In this document: in pieces, positions 1-6,900 of the stretch | Numbering within the stretch: position 1 is the stretch's first letter | Layout: every line of letters begins with the position of its first letter | Assembly: GCA_017999135.1 (NCBI GenBank) | Contig: JAGOBT010000002.1 | Span: forward strand, 1-10,274 | Direction: 5' to 3' | From: Burkholderiaceae bacterium | GTDB taxonomy: Bacteria; Pseudomonadota; Gammaproteobacteria; Burkholderiales; Burkholderiaceae_C | DNA: 10,274 nt | Made by a program: the position numbers and the translations under genes | The notes under the pieces: model-generated | Databases searched by the model: none | Told to the model about the DNA's origin: nothing | What the model saw: the letters and a program-made list of their open reading frames with translations, nothing else

Positions 1-1092
1 AACTCGGCGATGGACGGCTACGCCCTGCGCGCGGCCGACCTGGCCGCCAGCGGCGACACGCTGATCGGCGTGGCCGGCACCGCCTTCGCCGGCGAGCAGT
101 TCCGCGGCGCGGTGGGCCCGGGCCAGGGCGTGCGCATCATGACCGGCGCGGTGATGCCCGCCGGCCTGGACACCGTGGTGCCTCAGGAATTCACCCGCGC
201 CGGGCCCGACGGCCGCATCTGCATCCCGCCTGGCACGGTGGCCGCCGGCGACAACCGCCGCCTGGCCGGTGAAGACCTGGCGCGCGGCGAGGTGGCGCTG
301 GCCGCCGGCCGCATCATCACCCCCGCCGACCTGGGGCTGATGGCTTCGCTGGGCCAGGCCGAGGTGCCGGTGTTCCGCCGCCTGCGCGTGGCCTTCTTCT
401 CCACCGGCGACGAACTGCGCTCCATCGGCGAGCCGCTGGACGAGGGCTGTGTCTACGACAGCAACCGCTACACGCTGTGGGGCATGCTGCAGCGCCTGGG
501 TGTCGACCTGATCGACATGGGCGTGGTGCGCGACGACCCCGCCGCCCTGCGCGACGCCTTCACCCAGGCGGCCGCCAGCGCCGATGCGGTGATCACCTCC
601 GGCGGCGTCAGCGTCGGCGAGGCCGACCACACCAAGCAGGTGATGCGTGATCTGGGCGAGGTGCTCTTCTGGAAGATCGCGATGCGCCCGGGCCGGCCGA
701 TGGCGATCGGACGCCTGCATCCAGCGGGGCAGACTCGGCCGGCCATGCTGTTCGGCCTGCCGGGCAACCCGGTGGCGGTGATGGTGACCTTCTACGCCTT
801 CGTGCGTGACGCGCTGCTGGCCATGGGCGGTGCCACGCCGCAGCCGCTGCCGCTGCTGCGCGCCGTCAGCACCGAGGCACTGCGCAAGAAGCCCGGCCGC
901 ACCGAGTTCCAGCGCGGCATCGTCACGCCGACGGCCGACGGCCGCTGGCAGGTGCAGATCACCGGCGCGCAGGGCTCGGGCATCCTGCGCAGCATGAGCC
1001 AGGCCAACGGCATGGTGGTGCTGCACCACGGCCAGGGCAACGTGGCCGCCGGTGACCTGGTCGATGTGGTGCCGTTCAACGGCCTGATCTGA
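1..1092 (+). CDS. moeA: Molybdopterin molybdenumtransferase MoeA (5'-truncated by window edge)
   Basis: MoeA inserts molybdate into adenylylated molybdopterin, the last step of molybdenum cofactor synthesis in the cytoplasm. The reading frame is open from base 1 and starts with NSAMDGYA, the conserved N-terminal-domain motif containing an active-site Asp, so the true start lies upstream. About 55 residues are missing by comparison with E. coli MoeA (411 aa); 363 are present. Other family signatures in order are GAVMPAGLDTVVPQE (bases 145-190), STGDEL (about 400-420), the MoCF-binding loop TSGGVSVGEADHTK (595-636), RPGRPMAIG (about 685-712) and GLPGNPVAVMV (754-786). The C-terminal domain IV runs to the TGA at 1090-1092. 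The ATG at base 10 is the Met inside NSAMDGYA and is not a start. The gene converges on the RND pump gene with a 23-base gap. Many genomes hold several moeA copies, so which paralogue this is stays open. Confidence 0.96.
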   Translation, partial: NSAMDGYALRAADLAASGDTLIGVAGTAFAGEQFRGAVGPGQGVRIMTGAVMPAGLDTVVPQEFTRAGPDGRICIPPGTVAAGDNRRLAGEDLARGEVALAAGRIITPADLGLMASLGQAEVPVFRRLRVAFFSTGDELRSIGEPLDEGCVYDSNRYTLWGMLQRLGVDLIDMGVVRDDPAALRDAFTQAAASADAVITSGGVSVGEADHTKQVMRDLGEVLFWKIAMRPGRPMAIGRLHPAGQTRPAMLFGLPGNPVAVMVTFYAFVRDALLAMGGATPQPLPLLRAVSTEALRKKPGRTEFQRGIVTPTADGRWQVQITGAQGSGILRSMSQANGMVVLHHGQGNVAAGDLVDVVPFNGLI

Positions 1093-1095
1093 CGC

Positions 1096-1113
1096 CCAGC
1101 TGCCCGCTGGCAG
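1096..1113. terminator. Possible short hairpin between convergent moeA and RND genes
   Basis: The 23-base gap holds two overlapping small inverted repeats: CCAGC (1096-1100) with GCTGG (1106-1110), and CTGCC (1100-1104) with GGCAG (1109-1113). Either gives a 5-bp GC-rich stem with a 4-5 base loop and could help end both convergent transcripts. There is no T-tract on either side, so this is not a textbook intrinsic terminator. Short stems like this also arise by chance at high GC. Confidence 0.22.
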
Positions 1114-1115
1114 GC

Positions 1116-4100
1116 TCAATCGGCGCCGGCATGGGCCGTCGGCGCGCTGCCGTCGGCCTCGGGCGTGGTGATCTCGCCCGGCACCTTGCGGCGCGCAAAC
1201 AGCGTGTAGACCGTCGGCACCACGAAGATCGTGAGCAGGGTGCCCACGCTCATGCCGCCCACGATCACCCAGCCGATCTGCTGCCGGCTCTCGGCGCCGG
1301 CGCCACTGGCCAGTGCCAGTGGCAGCGCGCCCAGCACCATGGCACCCGTGGTCATCAGGATCGGGCGCAGGCGCTGGCTGGCGGCGTGCAGCACCGCCTC
1401 GGTCACGCCCTGGCCCTGCTGGCGCAGCTGGTTGCTGAATTCGACGATCAGGATGCCGTGCTTGCTGATCAGGCCCACCAGGGTGATGAGGCCGATCTGC
1501 GAGTACACGTTGAGCGTGCCGCCCACCAGATTGAGTGCCGTCAATGCGCCCACCATCGACAACGGCACGGCCAGCAGGATCACGAAGGGGTCGATGAAGC
1601 TCTCGAACTGCGCCGCCAGCACCAGGAAGATGAACAGCAGCGCCAGCACGAACACCAGCCCCAGCGCGCCCGACGATGCGCGGAACTCGCGGCTGACGCC
1701 GTTGAGCTCGGTCACGTAGCCCTGGGGCAGCAGCTTGGCTGCCGTCTGGTCCATGAAGGCCAGCGCCTCGCCCAGCGAATAGCCCGGCGCCAGGTTGGCG
1801 GTGATGGTGACCGAACGGCGCTGGTTGAAGTGGTTCAGTTCCCGCGGACTCACCGCCTCGCGCACCGTCACCAGCGACGCCAGCGGCACCATGGTGTCGT
1901 TGCGGCCGCGCACGAACAGCCGCTCGATGTCCTCGGGCGCGGTGCGGCCGCGGCTCTCGGTCTGCACGATCACGTCGTACTGGTCGGCGTCGCGCTTGTA
2001 GCGGGTGACGGCACGGCCACCCAGCATGGTCTCGACCGTGCGGGCCACGGCGTCGACGTTCACGCCCATGTCGGCCGCGCGGTTGCGGTCAACCTCGACG
2101 AAGAGCTCGGGCTTGTTCAGCTGCAGGTCGATGTCGGGCTGCACGATGCCCGGGTTCTTGCCCATCTCGGCCAGCATCTGCTGCGCCACCCGCGCCAGGT
2201 TGGCATAGCTGTCGCTGGTCTGCACCACGTATTCCAGTGGCCTGGAGCGGAAGCCCTGGCCCAGGCTGGGCGGCGTGATCGGGAAGGCGCTGACACCGGG
2301 CAATGCGCTCACCTTGGGCAGCAGGTCGCGTGCCAGTTCGGGCGTGGTGCGGGTGCGCGCCGTCCAGTCGACGGTGCGGAACAGTGCCGTGCCTTGCGAC
2401 ACCTGCCCACCACCCATGAACATGAAGCGGCGGTCGAACTCGGGGTACTGCGCGCCGATGGCGTCGATGGCGTCCAGGTAGCGCGCGGTGAAGTCCAGCG
2501 TGGCACCATCGGGCGAGCGCACCGGCATGATGATCACGCCGCGGTCTTCCAGCGGGGCCAGTTCCGACTTGGTGCTGGTGTAGAGCCACCAGGTGGTGCC
2601 GCCCGATGCCAGCATCACCAGCACGACGATCCAGCGCTGGCCCAGCACCCAGGCCAGCGCAGCACGGTAGCCGCTGGTCAGGCCCACCAAAAGGCGCTCC
2701 ATGCCGCGGTCGAACCGGTTGGGCGTGGGGTTGTGGCGCAGCAGCTTGCTGCACATCATCGGCGTCAGCGTCAGCGCGACGAAACCCGAGACGATCACCG
2801 CGCCGGCCAGCGTCAACGCAAACTCACCGAACAGCCGGCCGGTGCGCCCTGGCGTGAAGGCCAGCGGCGCGAAGACCGCCGCCAGCGTCAGCGTCATGGC
2901 CACCACCGCAAAGCTGATCTCGCGGATGCCCTTGATCGCCGCCTGGAACGGCGTCAGCCCTTCCTCGATGTGGCGGAAGATGTTCTCCAGCACCACGATG
3001 GCGTCGTCGACCACCAGGCCGATGGCCAGCACCAGGGCCAGCAGGGTCAGGGTGTTGATGGTGAAGCCGGCCAGCGCGATCAGCGCGAACGAGCCGATCA
3101 GGCTGACCGGGATGGTGACCAGCGGAATGATGGACGCGCGCAGGGTGCGCAGGAACACGAACACCACCAGTGCCACCAGCACCACCGCTTCGGCCACGGT
3201 GGTGTAGACCGACTTGATCGACCGGTCGATGAACACCGAGTTGTCATTGGCCTGCACCACGGTGACCGATGCCGGCAGGTCGCGCTGGATCTGCGGCATC
3301 ACCGCGCGCACGCCGGCCGCCACGTCCAACGGGTTGGCGGTGGCGTTGCGGATCACGCCGGTGCTGATCGACGGCACACCGTTCAGGCGCACGCGTGAAC
3401 GCTCATTGGCCGCGGCTTCCTGCACCCTGGCCACGTCGCGCAGGCGCACGGTGTAGCCGTTGCTCTGGCGCAGCGCCACAGCCTCGAACTGCGCCACGGT
3501 GTTCAGATCGGTGCGCGCGGTGACATTGAACTCGCGCTGCCGGCTTTCGATGCGGCCGGCCGGCACTTCCAGGTTCTGCCGGCGCAGCGCGTCTTCCACG
3601 TCCTGCACTGTCAGCCGGTGGGCGGCCAGCTTGTCGGGGTCGAGCCACAACCGCATGGAATACGCCCGGTCGCCACCGACCTGGATGTCGGCCACGCCGG
3701 GCACCGTCTGCAGCCGCGGCTTGACCACCCGGTTGATCAGGTCGGTGAGCTCCAGCGGAGACATGGTCTCGCTGGTGTAGGCCAGCCAGATGGTGGGCGT
3801 GGCGTCGGCCTCGACCTTGGCGATGACCGGTTCGTCCACGGCATCGGGCAGGCGCCCGCGCACCCGCGAGACGCGGTCACGCACATCGGCCGCGGCGTTG
3901 TCGGGGTTCTTCTCCAGCTTGAAGCGCACCGTGATCTGGCTCTGCTCGGCGCGCGAGATCGAGGTGAGGATGTCCACGCCCTCGATGCCGGCGATGGAGT
4001 CTTCCAGCGGCTTGGTCACCTGCGACTCGATCACCTCGGACGAGGCGCCGACCAGCCGGGTGTTGACGGTGACCACAGGCTCGTCGATGCGGGGGTACTC

Positions 4101-4205
4101 GCGCACCGTCAGCCGGTCGAAGGCCACCAGGCCGATCAGCACGATCAGCAGTGACAGCACCGTGGCCAGCACCGGCCGGCGGATCGAGGTTTCCGACAGT
4201 CTCAT
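1116..4205 (-). CDS. RND-family efflux pump, inner-membrane permease subunit (HAE1 type)
   Basis: This is a proton-driven exporter of the AcrB/MexB/MdtB superfamily, which trimerises in the inner membrane and works with a periplasmic adaptor and an outer-membrane channel. Length (1029 aa) matches the family. The N-terminus (IRRPVLATVLSLLIVLIGL) is the usual first transmembrane helix, followed by large periplasmic porter regions and the second membrane half. Proton-relay residues are in place: D400 and D401 in TM4 (GLVVDDAIVVLENIF), K915 in TM10 (ISKHGILIVEF) and R947 in RLRPILMTT at TM11. The start at 4205 is supported by AGGAG at 4212-4216, six bases upstream. The adaptor gene ends 22 bases upstream on the same strand, so the two form an operon with the adaptor first. 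Substrate cannot be told from sequence. The HAE1 (drug-type) rather than metal-type assignment follows from overall resemblance. The C-terminal tail after the last helix is short and hydrophilic. Confidence 0.95.
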   Translation of the reverse strand: MRLSETSIRRPVLATVLSLLIVLIGLVAFDRLTVREYPRIDEPVVTVNTRLVGASSEVIESQVTKPLEDSIAGIEGVDILTSISRAEQSQITVRFKLEKNPDNAAADVRDRVSRVRGRLPDAVDEPVIAKVEADATPTIWLAYTSETMSPLELTDLINRVVKPRLQTVPGVADIQVGGDRAYSMRLWLDPDKLAAHRLTVQDVEDALRRQNLEVPAGRIESRQREFNVTARTDLNTVAQFEAVALRQSNGYTVRLRDVARVQEAAANERSRVRLNGVPSISTGVIRNATANPLDVAAGVRAVMPQIQRDLPASVTVVQANDNSVFIDRSIKSVYTTVAEAVVLVALVVFVFLRTLRASIIPLVTIPVSLIGSFALIALAGFTINTLTLLALVLAIGLVVDDAIVVLENIFRHIEEGLTPFQAAIKGIREISFAVVAMTLTLAAVFAPLAFTPGRTGRLFGEFALTLAGAVIVSGFVALTLTPMMCSKLLRHNPTPNRFDRGMERLLVGLTSGYRAALAWVLGQRWIVVLVMLASGGTTWWLYTSTKSELAPLEDRGVIIMPVRSPDGATLDFTARYLDAIDAIGAQYPEFDRRFMFMGGGQVSQGTALFRTVDWTARTRTTPELARDLLPKVSALPGVSAFPITPPSLGQGFRSRPLEYVVQTSDSYANLARVAQQMLAEMGKNPGIVQPDIDLQLNKPELFVEVDRNRAADMGVNVDAVARTVETMLGGRAVTRYKRDADQYDVIVQTESRGRTAPEDIERLFVRGRNDTMVPLASLVTVREAVSPRELNHFNQRRSVTITANLAPGYSLGEALAFMDQTAAKLLPQGYVTELNGVSREFRASSGALGLVFVLALLFIFLVLAAQFESFIDPFVILLAVPLSMVGALTALNLVGGTLNVYSQIGLITLVGLISKHGILIVEFSNQLRQQGQGVTEAVLHAASQRLRPILMTTGAMVLGALPLALASGAGAESRQQIGWVIVGGMSVGTLLTIFVVPTVYTLFARRKVPGEITTPEADGSAPTAHAGAD

Positions 4206-4211
4206 GGGCCG

Positions 4212-4216
4212 CTCCT
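4212..4216 (-). promoter_or_regulatory. Ribosome binding site of the RND permease gene
   Basis: On the minus strand AGGAG lies six bases before the ATG at 4205. It is a near-ideal Shine-Dalgarno match in the 22-base gap after the adaptor gene. It supports this start and independent ribosome entry within the operon mRNA. Confidence 0.7.
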
Positions 4217-4227
4217 GTGGGGGCCGG

Positions 4228-5475
4228 TCAGGCGGCCGACGCGGCGCGGGCCGGCGTGGCGGACGGGCCGGCGCCGGATGCCGCGGCGCCCGGCTTGCCG
4301 GCTGGGCGCCCGCCGCCCGGCTTGCTGATGTCGACCACCCGCAGCGCCTGGCCGTCAGCCCGCATCAGCCGCGCCTGGCCGGCCAGCACCACGGTGTCGC
4401 CGTCGCTCACGCCCGACAGCAACTCGGCCTTGCCCGCCACCCGCTGGCCGACACGGGCTTCCACCCGCTTGGACACCGGGCCCTTCTCGCCCGGCATCAC
4501 CAGCACCACGAACTGCTTGTCGCCTTGCGGCACCAGGGCTTCCTCGGGCACCACCAGCGCGTCTTCACGCACCGAGAACACCACCCGCGCCCGGGCGAAC
4601 ATGCCGCTGCGCAGCACGCCGTCGGGGTTGGCCAGACGGGCGCGCACCAGCACCGACCGGCCGTCGGCATCCACCTGCGAATCGAGCGCGCCCACCACCG
4701 CCTTCAGCTTGCGGCCCGGCAACGCGTCCAGCGTGATCTCGACGCCCTGCCCCGGCTTGATGCGGCTGAGAAAGCGCTCGGGCAGGCGGAAATCCACCCA
4801 CACCGACGACACATCGTCGAGCTTGACGATGTCGGCGCCGTCCTTCACGTAGTCACCCAGGTTCACCAGGCGGATGCCGGCCATGCTGTCGAACGGGGCC
4901 CGCACCTGCATGCGCGCGGCCTGGGCCTGGGCCAGGGCCACCTGGGCCAGGGCCACGTCCAGTGCGGCGGCGTTCTGGTCGACCGCGCTCTGGCTGACGA
5001 AGTTCTGCGCCACCAGCTCACGGCTGCGCTGCAGGTTGGTGCGGGCAATGCCGGCCTGCGCCTCGGCCTGCTTCAGCTGGGCCTGCTGCAGGGTGTCGTC
5101 CAGCTGCACCAGCAACTGGCCGCGCTGCACACGCTGGCCGTCCTGGAAGGCCAGCTTGACGATGCGCCCGCTGACCTCGGGCCGCAGCACCACGCTCTGG
5201 TTGGAGCGCAGCGTGCCCACGGCCTGGGCGTCGTCTTCGAGCCGCATGCGCTGCACCTTGCCCACCTCGACGGCCACCGGGCCGCCGGGCCCGCGAGCGC
5301 CAGGGCCGCCTGCCGCGGCACCGGGCGCACCACCAGGCGCACCACCTGCCGGCCCGCCACCCCCGGCCACGCCAGGCGCAGCCGGCGCCGCCGCCGGCCG
5401 GTTCTGCACCCACCAGGCGGCACCCGCCGCTGCGGCCAGCCCCACCACCACCAACACCACACGCAGGGTCTTCAT
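4228..5475 (-). CDS. RND efflux periplasmic adaptor subunit (membrane fusion protein, HlyD/AcrA family)
   Basis: This adaptor links the inner-membrane RND pump to an outer-membrane channel. Numbering from the ATG at 5475 (415 aa): residues 1-22 form an uncleaved anchor or signal peptide (KTLRVVLVVVGLAAAAGAA), with no lipobox Cys. A Gly/Ala/Pro-rich linker spans about 27-66. The first lipoyl half is about 91-125 (VLRPEVSGRIVKLAFQDGQ), the alpha-hairpin coiled coil about 127-186 and the second lipoyl half about 190-222 (RAPFDSMAGIRLVNLGDYV). Beta-barrel and membrane-proximal domains follow, and a second low-complexity tail closes the protein. An in-frame GTG at 5484 gives 418 aa. I prefer the ATG because GGAAGAG (5484-5490) then sits eight bases upstream, whereas it would abut or overlap the GTG. 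The gene is first of the efflux pair and follows rnhA on the same strand after about 85 bases. No regulator lies nearby. Confidence 0.93.
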   Translation of the reverse strand: MKTLRVVLVVVGLAAAAGAAWWVQNRPAAAPAAPGVAGGGGPAGGAPGGAPGAAAGGPGARGPGGPVAVEVGKVQRMRLEDDAQAVGTLRSNQSVVLRPEVSGRIVKLAFQDGQRVQRGQLLVQLDDTLQQAQLKQAEAQAGIARTNLQRSRELVAQNFVSQSAVDQNAAALDVALAQVALAQAQAARMQVRAPFDSMAGIRLVNLGDYVKDGADIVKLDDVSSVWVDFRLPERFLSRIKPGQGVEITLDALPGRKLKAVVGALDSQVDADGRSVLVRARLANPDGVLRSGMFARARVVFSVREDALVVPEEALVPQGDKQFVVLVMPGEKGPVSKRVEARVGQRVAGKAELLSGVSDGDTVVLAGQARLMRADGQALRVVDISKPGGGRPAGKPGAAASGAGPSATPARAASAA

Positions 5476-5483
5476 CCAGGCCA

Positions 5484-5490
5484 CTCTTCC
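5484..5490 (-). promoter_or_regulatory. Ribosome binding site deciding the adaptor start (ATG 5475 over GTG 5484)
   Basis: GGAAGAG on the minus strand is eight bases before the ATG at 5475. The competing GTG codon at 5482-5484 shares its last base with this motif. Spacing therefore argues for the ATG, which makes the protein three residues shorter than the longest reading. Confidence 0.55.
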
Positions 5491-5559
5491 GTCATCGGAA
5501 CACTGTAACGGGCCAGTGCCAACCCACCAGCACAGGCGGAGACTCGCCCGCGCCGCGCA

Positions 5560-6024
5560 TCAGCCCGCCCGCAGCGACGCCACCCCGCGGTTGGCCAGCG
5601 CGTCGGCACGCTCGTTGCCAGGGTCGCCCGAATGGCCCTTGACCCAATGCCACTGCACGTCATGGCTGCCCACCAGCGCGTCCAGCCGCTGCCACAGCTC
5701 GATGTTCTTCACCGGCTTGTTGTCGGCGGTGCGCCAGCCACGCTTCTTCCAGCCGTGGATCCAGCTGGTGATGCCGTCCTTCACATAGCTGCTGTCGGTG
5801 TAGATGGCCACCGGCGTGCGGCGCTTGAGCAAGGCCAGCGATTCGATCACCGCGGTCAGTTCCATGCGGTTGTTGGTGGTCGATGGGTCGCCGCCGAACA
5901 GCTCTTTCTCGTGCGCGCCCCAGCGCAGCCAAGCGCCCCAGCCGCCCGGGCCGGGGTTGCCCTTGCAGGCGCCGTCGGTGTAGATCACCACCCGTTCCGG
6001 CGTCGCCGGGGTGTCGTCGTGCAT
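5560..6024 (-). CDS. rnhA: Ribonuclease HI
   Basis: RNase HI cuts the RNA strand of RNA-DNA hybrids in the cytoplasm: R-loops, Okazaki primer remnants and mis-primed origins. Its 154 aa compare with 155 in E. coli. The full metal-binding set is visible: D17 ([16 protein letters not shown]), E55 ([13 protein letters not shown]), D77 ([12 protein letters not shown]) and D141 ([11 protein letters not shown]), plus the catalytic-loop H131 ([10 protein letters not shown]). All are offset by seven from E. coli D10, E48, D70, D134 and H124. The basic handle region ([18 protein letters not shown]) that binds hybrid substrate is also present. The ATG at 6022-6024 directly abuts the TGA (6025-6027) of the upstream methyltransferase-like gene. 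AGGAG at 6034-6038 lies nine bases upstream, inside that gene's end, so the two are likely co-transcribed and translationally coupled. dnaQ, a frequent neighbour of rnhA, is not seen. Confidence 0.98.
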   Translation of the reverse strand: MHDDTPATPERVVIYTDGACKGNPGPGGWGAWLRWGAHEKELFGGDPSTTNNRMELTAVIESLALLKRRTPVAIYTDSSYVKDGITSWIHGWKKRGWRTADNKPVKNIELWQRLDALVGSHDVQWHWVKGHSGDPGNERADALANRGVASLRAG

Positions 6025-6900
6025 TCAGTCCTGCTCCTGTGAAGTGTCCTGGGTGGGCTGCGGCAGTGCCTGGCGCCAGGCCGGCGGCCCGCCGCGGTTG
6101 GCCACCACGGCCGGCGCTGTGCGTTTGGCCACCTTCTGGCGGCGGGCCAGGCCCACCAGGCGCATGCCACGCACCCGCTTCACCGCCTCGACCATGTAGA
6201 CCGCGCCCAGCACCGGCCAGCCGCGCGCGCCGGCCTGTTCCATCCAGGCAAAGCGCGCCAGCCCGGCCTCCGAGCGCAGCGGCGGCCGCCAGCAGCCGAA
6301 GCGGCCGCGTTCGACTTCGAAGCCCAGCAGACGCAGCCAGTCGCGTACCCGCCGGTAGCCGATGAACTCCCCTGCACTGGGCAGGTACAGCGGGCTCTGG
6401 CCGCCCAGCCGCTGGCGCCAGTGGCCGCCGTGCTGGCGCAGGCCCCACAGGCTGGCCGGGTTGAAGCCGACGATCACCACGCGGCCTTCGGGCACCAGCA
6501 CCCGCTCCACCTCGCGCAGGGTGTCGTGCGGGTCGCGCGCCAGCTCCAGCGTGTGCGGCAGCACCACCAGGTCGAGACTGGTGCTGGGGAACGGCAGCGC
6601 GTCGAAGTCGCAGTGCAGCGCACAACCGGCGTCCATCGGCATCAGCGTGGACAAGGCATCATCGGCCACCGGCAGTGGCAGCACCTCGGGCTCACGCAGG
6701 GTGTCGCTGGCCACCCAGCGGTGCGGCATGCGGTTGGCCCGCAGACCGGCCAGATCGGGCAGGCCCAGCTGCAGCGCATGGAAGCCGAACAGGTCGGTCA
6801 CGGTGCGGTCCAGCTGGGCCTGTTCCCAGTCCAGCAGGTAGCGGCCCGGCGGGCTCTGCAGCCACTGGGCCAACTCTATAATCGATGGATTGCGCGTCAT
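6025..6900 (-). CDS. Class I SAM-dependent methyltransferase-fold protein, YafS-like
   Basis: The predicted protein is 291 aa from the ATG at 6898-6900. It resembles the Methyltransferase_11/YafS group found beside gloB and rnhA; the substrate is unknown. What can be seen is a core at about residues 98-150: an acidic strand end (HCDFDALPFP), LDLVVLPHTLEL (motif-II-like, 109-120), REVERVLVPEGRVVIVGFNP (motif-III-like, 129-148) and then LWGLR. The glycine-rich motif I of active class I enzymes (GxGxG) is not obvious. The matching place may be FHALQLGLPDL (40-50), with one central Gly. The tail from about 255 is basic and Pro/Gln-rich. TTG at 6933 or GTG at 6927 would extend the N-terminus by 9-11 residues into antisense gloB. 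I prefer the ATG because it gives a typical start (MTRNPSIIELAQWLQSP). Its SD is poor: AGGG at a wide spacing. The gene diverges from gloB and is followed immediately by rnhA. Confidence 0.85.
   Translation of the reverse strand: MTRNPSIIELAQWLQSPPGRYLLDWEQAQLDRTVTDLFGFHALQLGLPDLAGLRANRMPHRWVASDTLREPEVLPLPVADDALSTLMPMDAGCALHCDFDALPFPSTSLDLVVLPHTLELARDPHDTLREVERVLVPEGRVVIVGFNPASLWGLRQHGGHWRQRLGGQSPLYLPSAGEFIGYRRVRDWLRLLGFEVERGRFGCWRPPLRSEAGLARFAWMEQAGARGWPVLGAVYMVEAVKRVRGMRLVGLARRQKVAKRTAPAVVANRGGPPAWRQALPQPTQDTSQEQD
6855..6882 (+). promoter_or_regulatory. Candidate sigma-70 promoter for gloB-mltD, lying inside the methyltransferase gene
   Basis: A perfect TATAAT sits at 6877-6882, in the most AT-rich spot of this region. 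Sixteen bases upstream is a weak -35 candidate, TCTGCA (6855-6860), matching three of six consensus positions. Transcription would start near 6889-6890, giving a leader of about ten bases before the gloB ATG at 6899. The site lies within codons 7-9 of the opposite-strand methyltransferase gene. The call rests mainly on the -10 box; no experiment is implied. Confidence 0.45.

Noticed and set aside
1131..3398. Very long + strand open frame (755 codons) opposite the RND pump
   Set aside because: Its translation is low-complexity His/Arg/Gln/Ala with no domain. It is antisense to a protein with intact proton-relay motifs. Such open frames arise from GC-biased codon use.
4285..4310. Inverted repeat GGCGCCC...GGGCGCC near the adaptor stop
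   Set aside because: It lies within the coding sequence of the Gly/Ala/Pro-rich C-terminal tail and is explained by GC-rich repeated codons.
3790..5508. 572-codon + strand open frame opposite the adaptor and the pump's N-terminus
   Set aside because: Compositionally biased, spans two real genes and their gap on the other strand, no recognisable motif.
5497..5522. Sigma-54-like element (TTGGCAC on the - strand) upstream of the adaptor
   Set aside because: The -24 half looks good, but at the proper spacing the -12 half reads CGTTA rather than TTGCA and lacks the essential GC.
5490..5522. Sigma-70-like TTGGCA with a 17-base spacer and TCCGAT upstream of the adaptor
   Set aside because: The -10 matches only three of six positions, and the implied start site would fall on the ribosome binding site, leaving no usable leader.
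5660..6625. 321-codon - strand frame overlapping rnhA and the methyltransferase in another frame
   Set aside because: Low-complexity Arg/Ala/Gly product with no motif, while the alternative frame gives complete RNase HI and methyltransferase-fold proteins.
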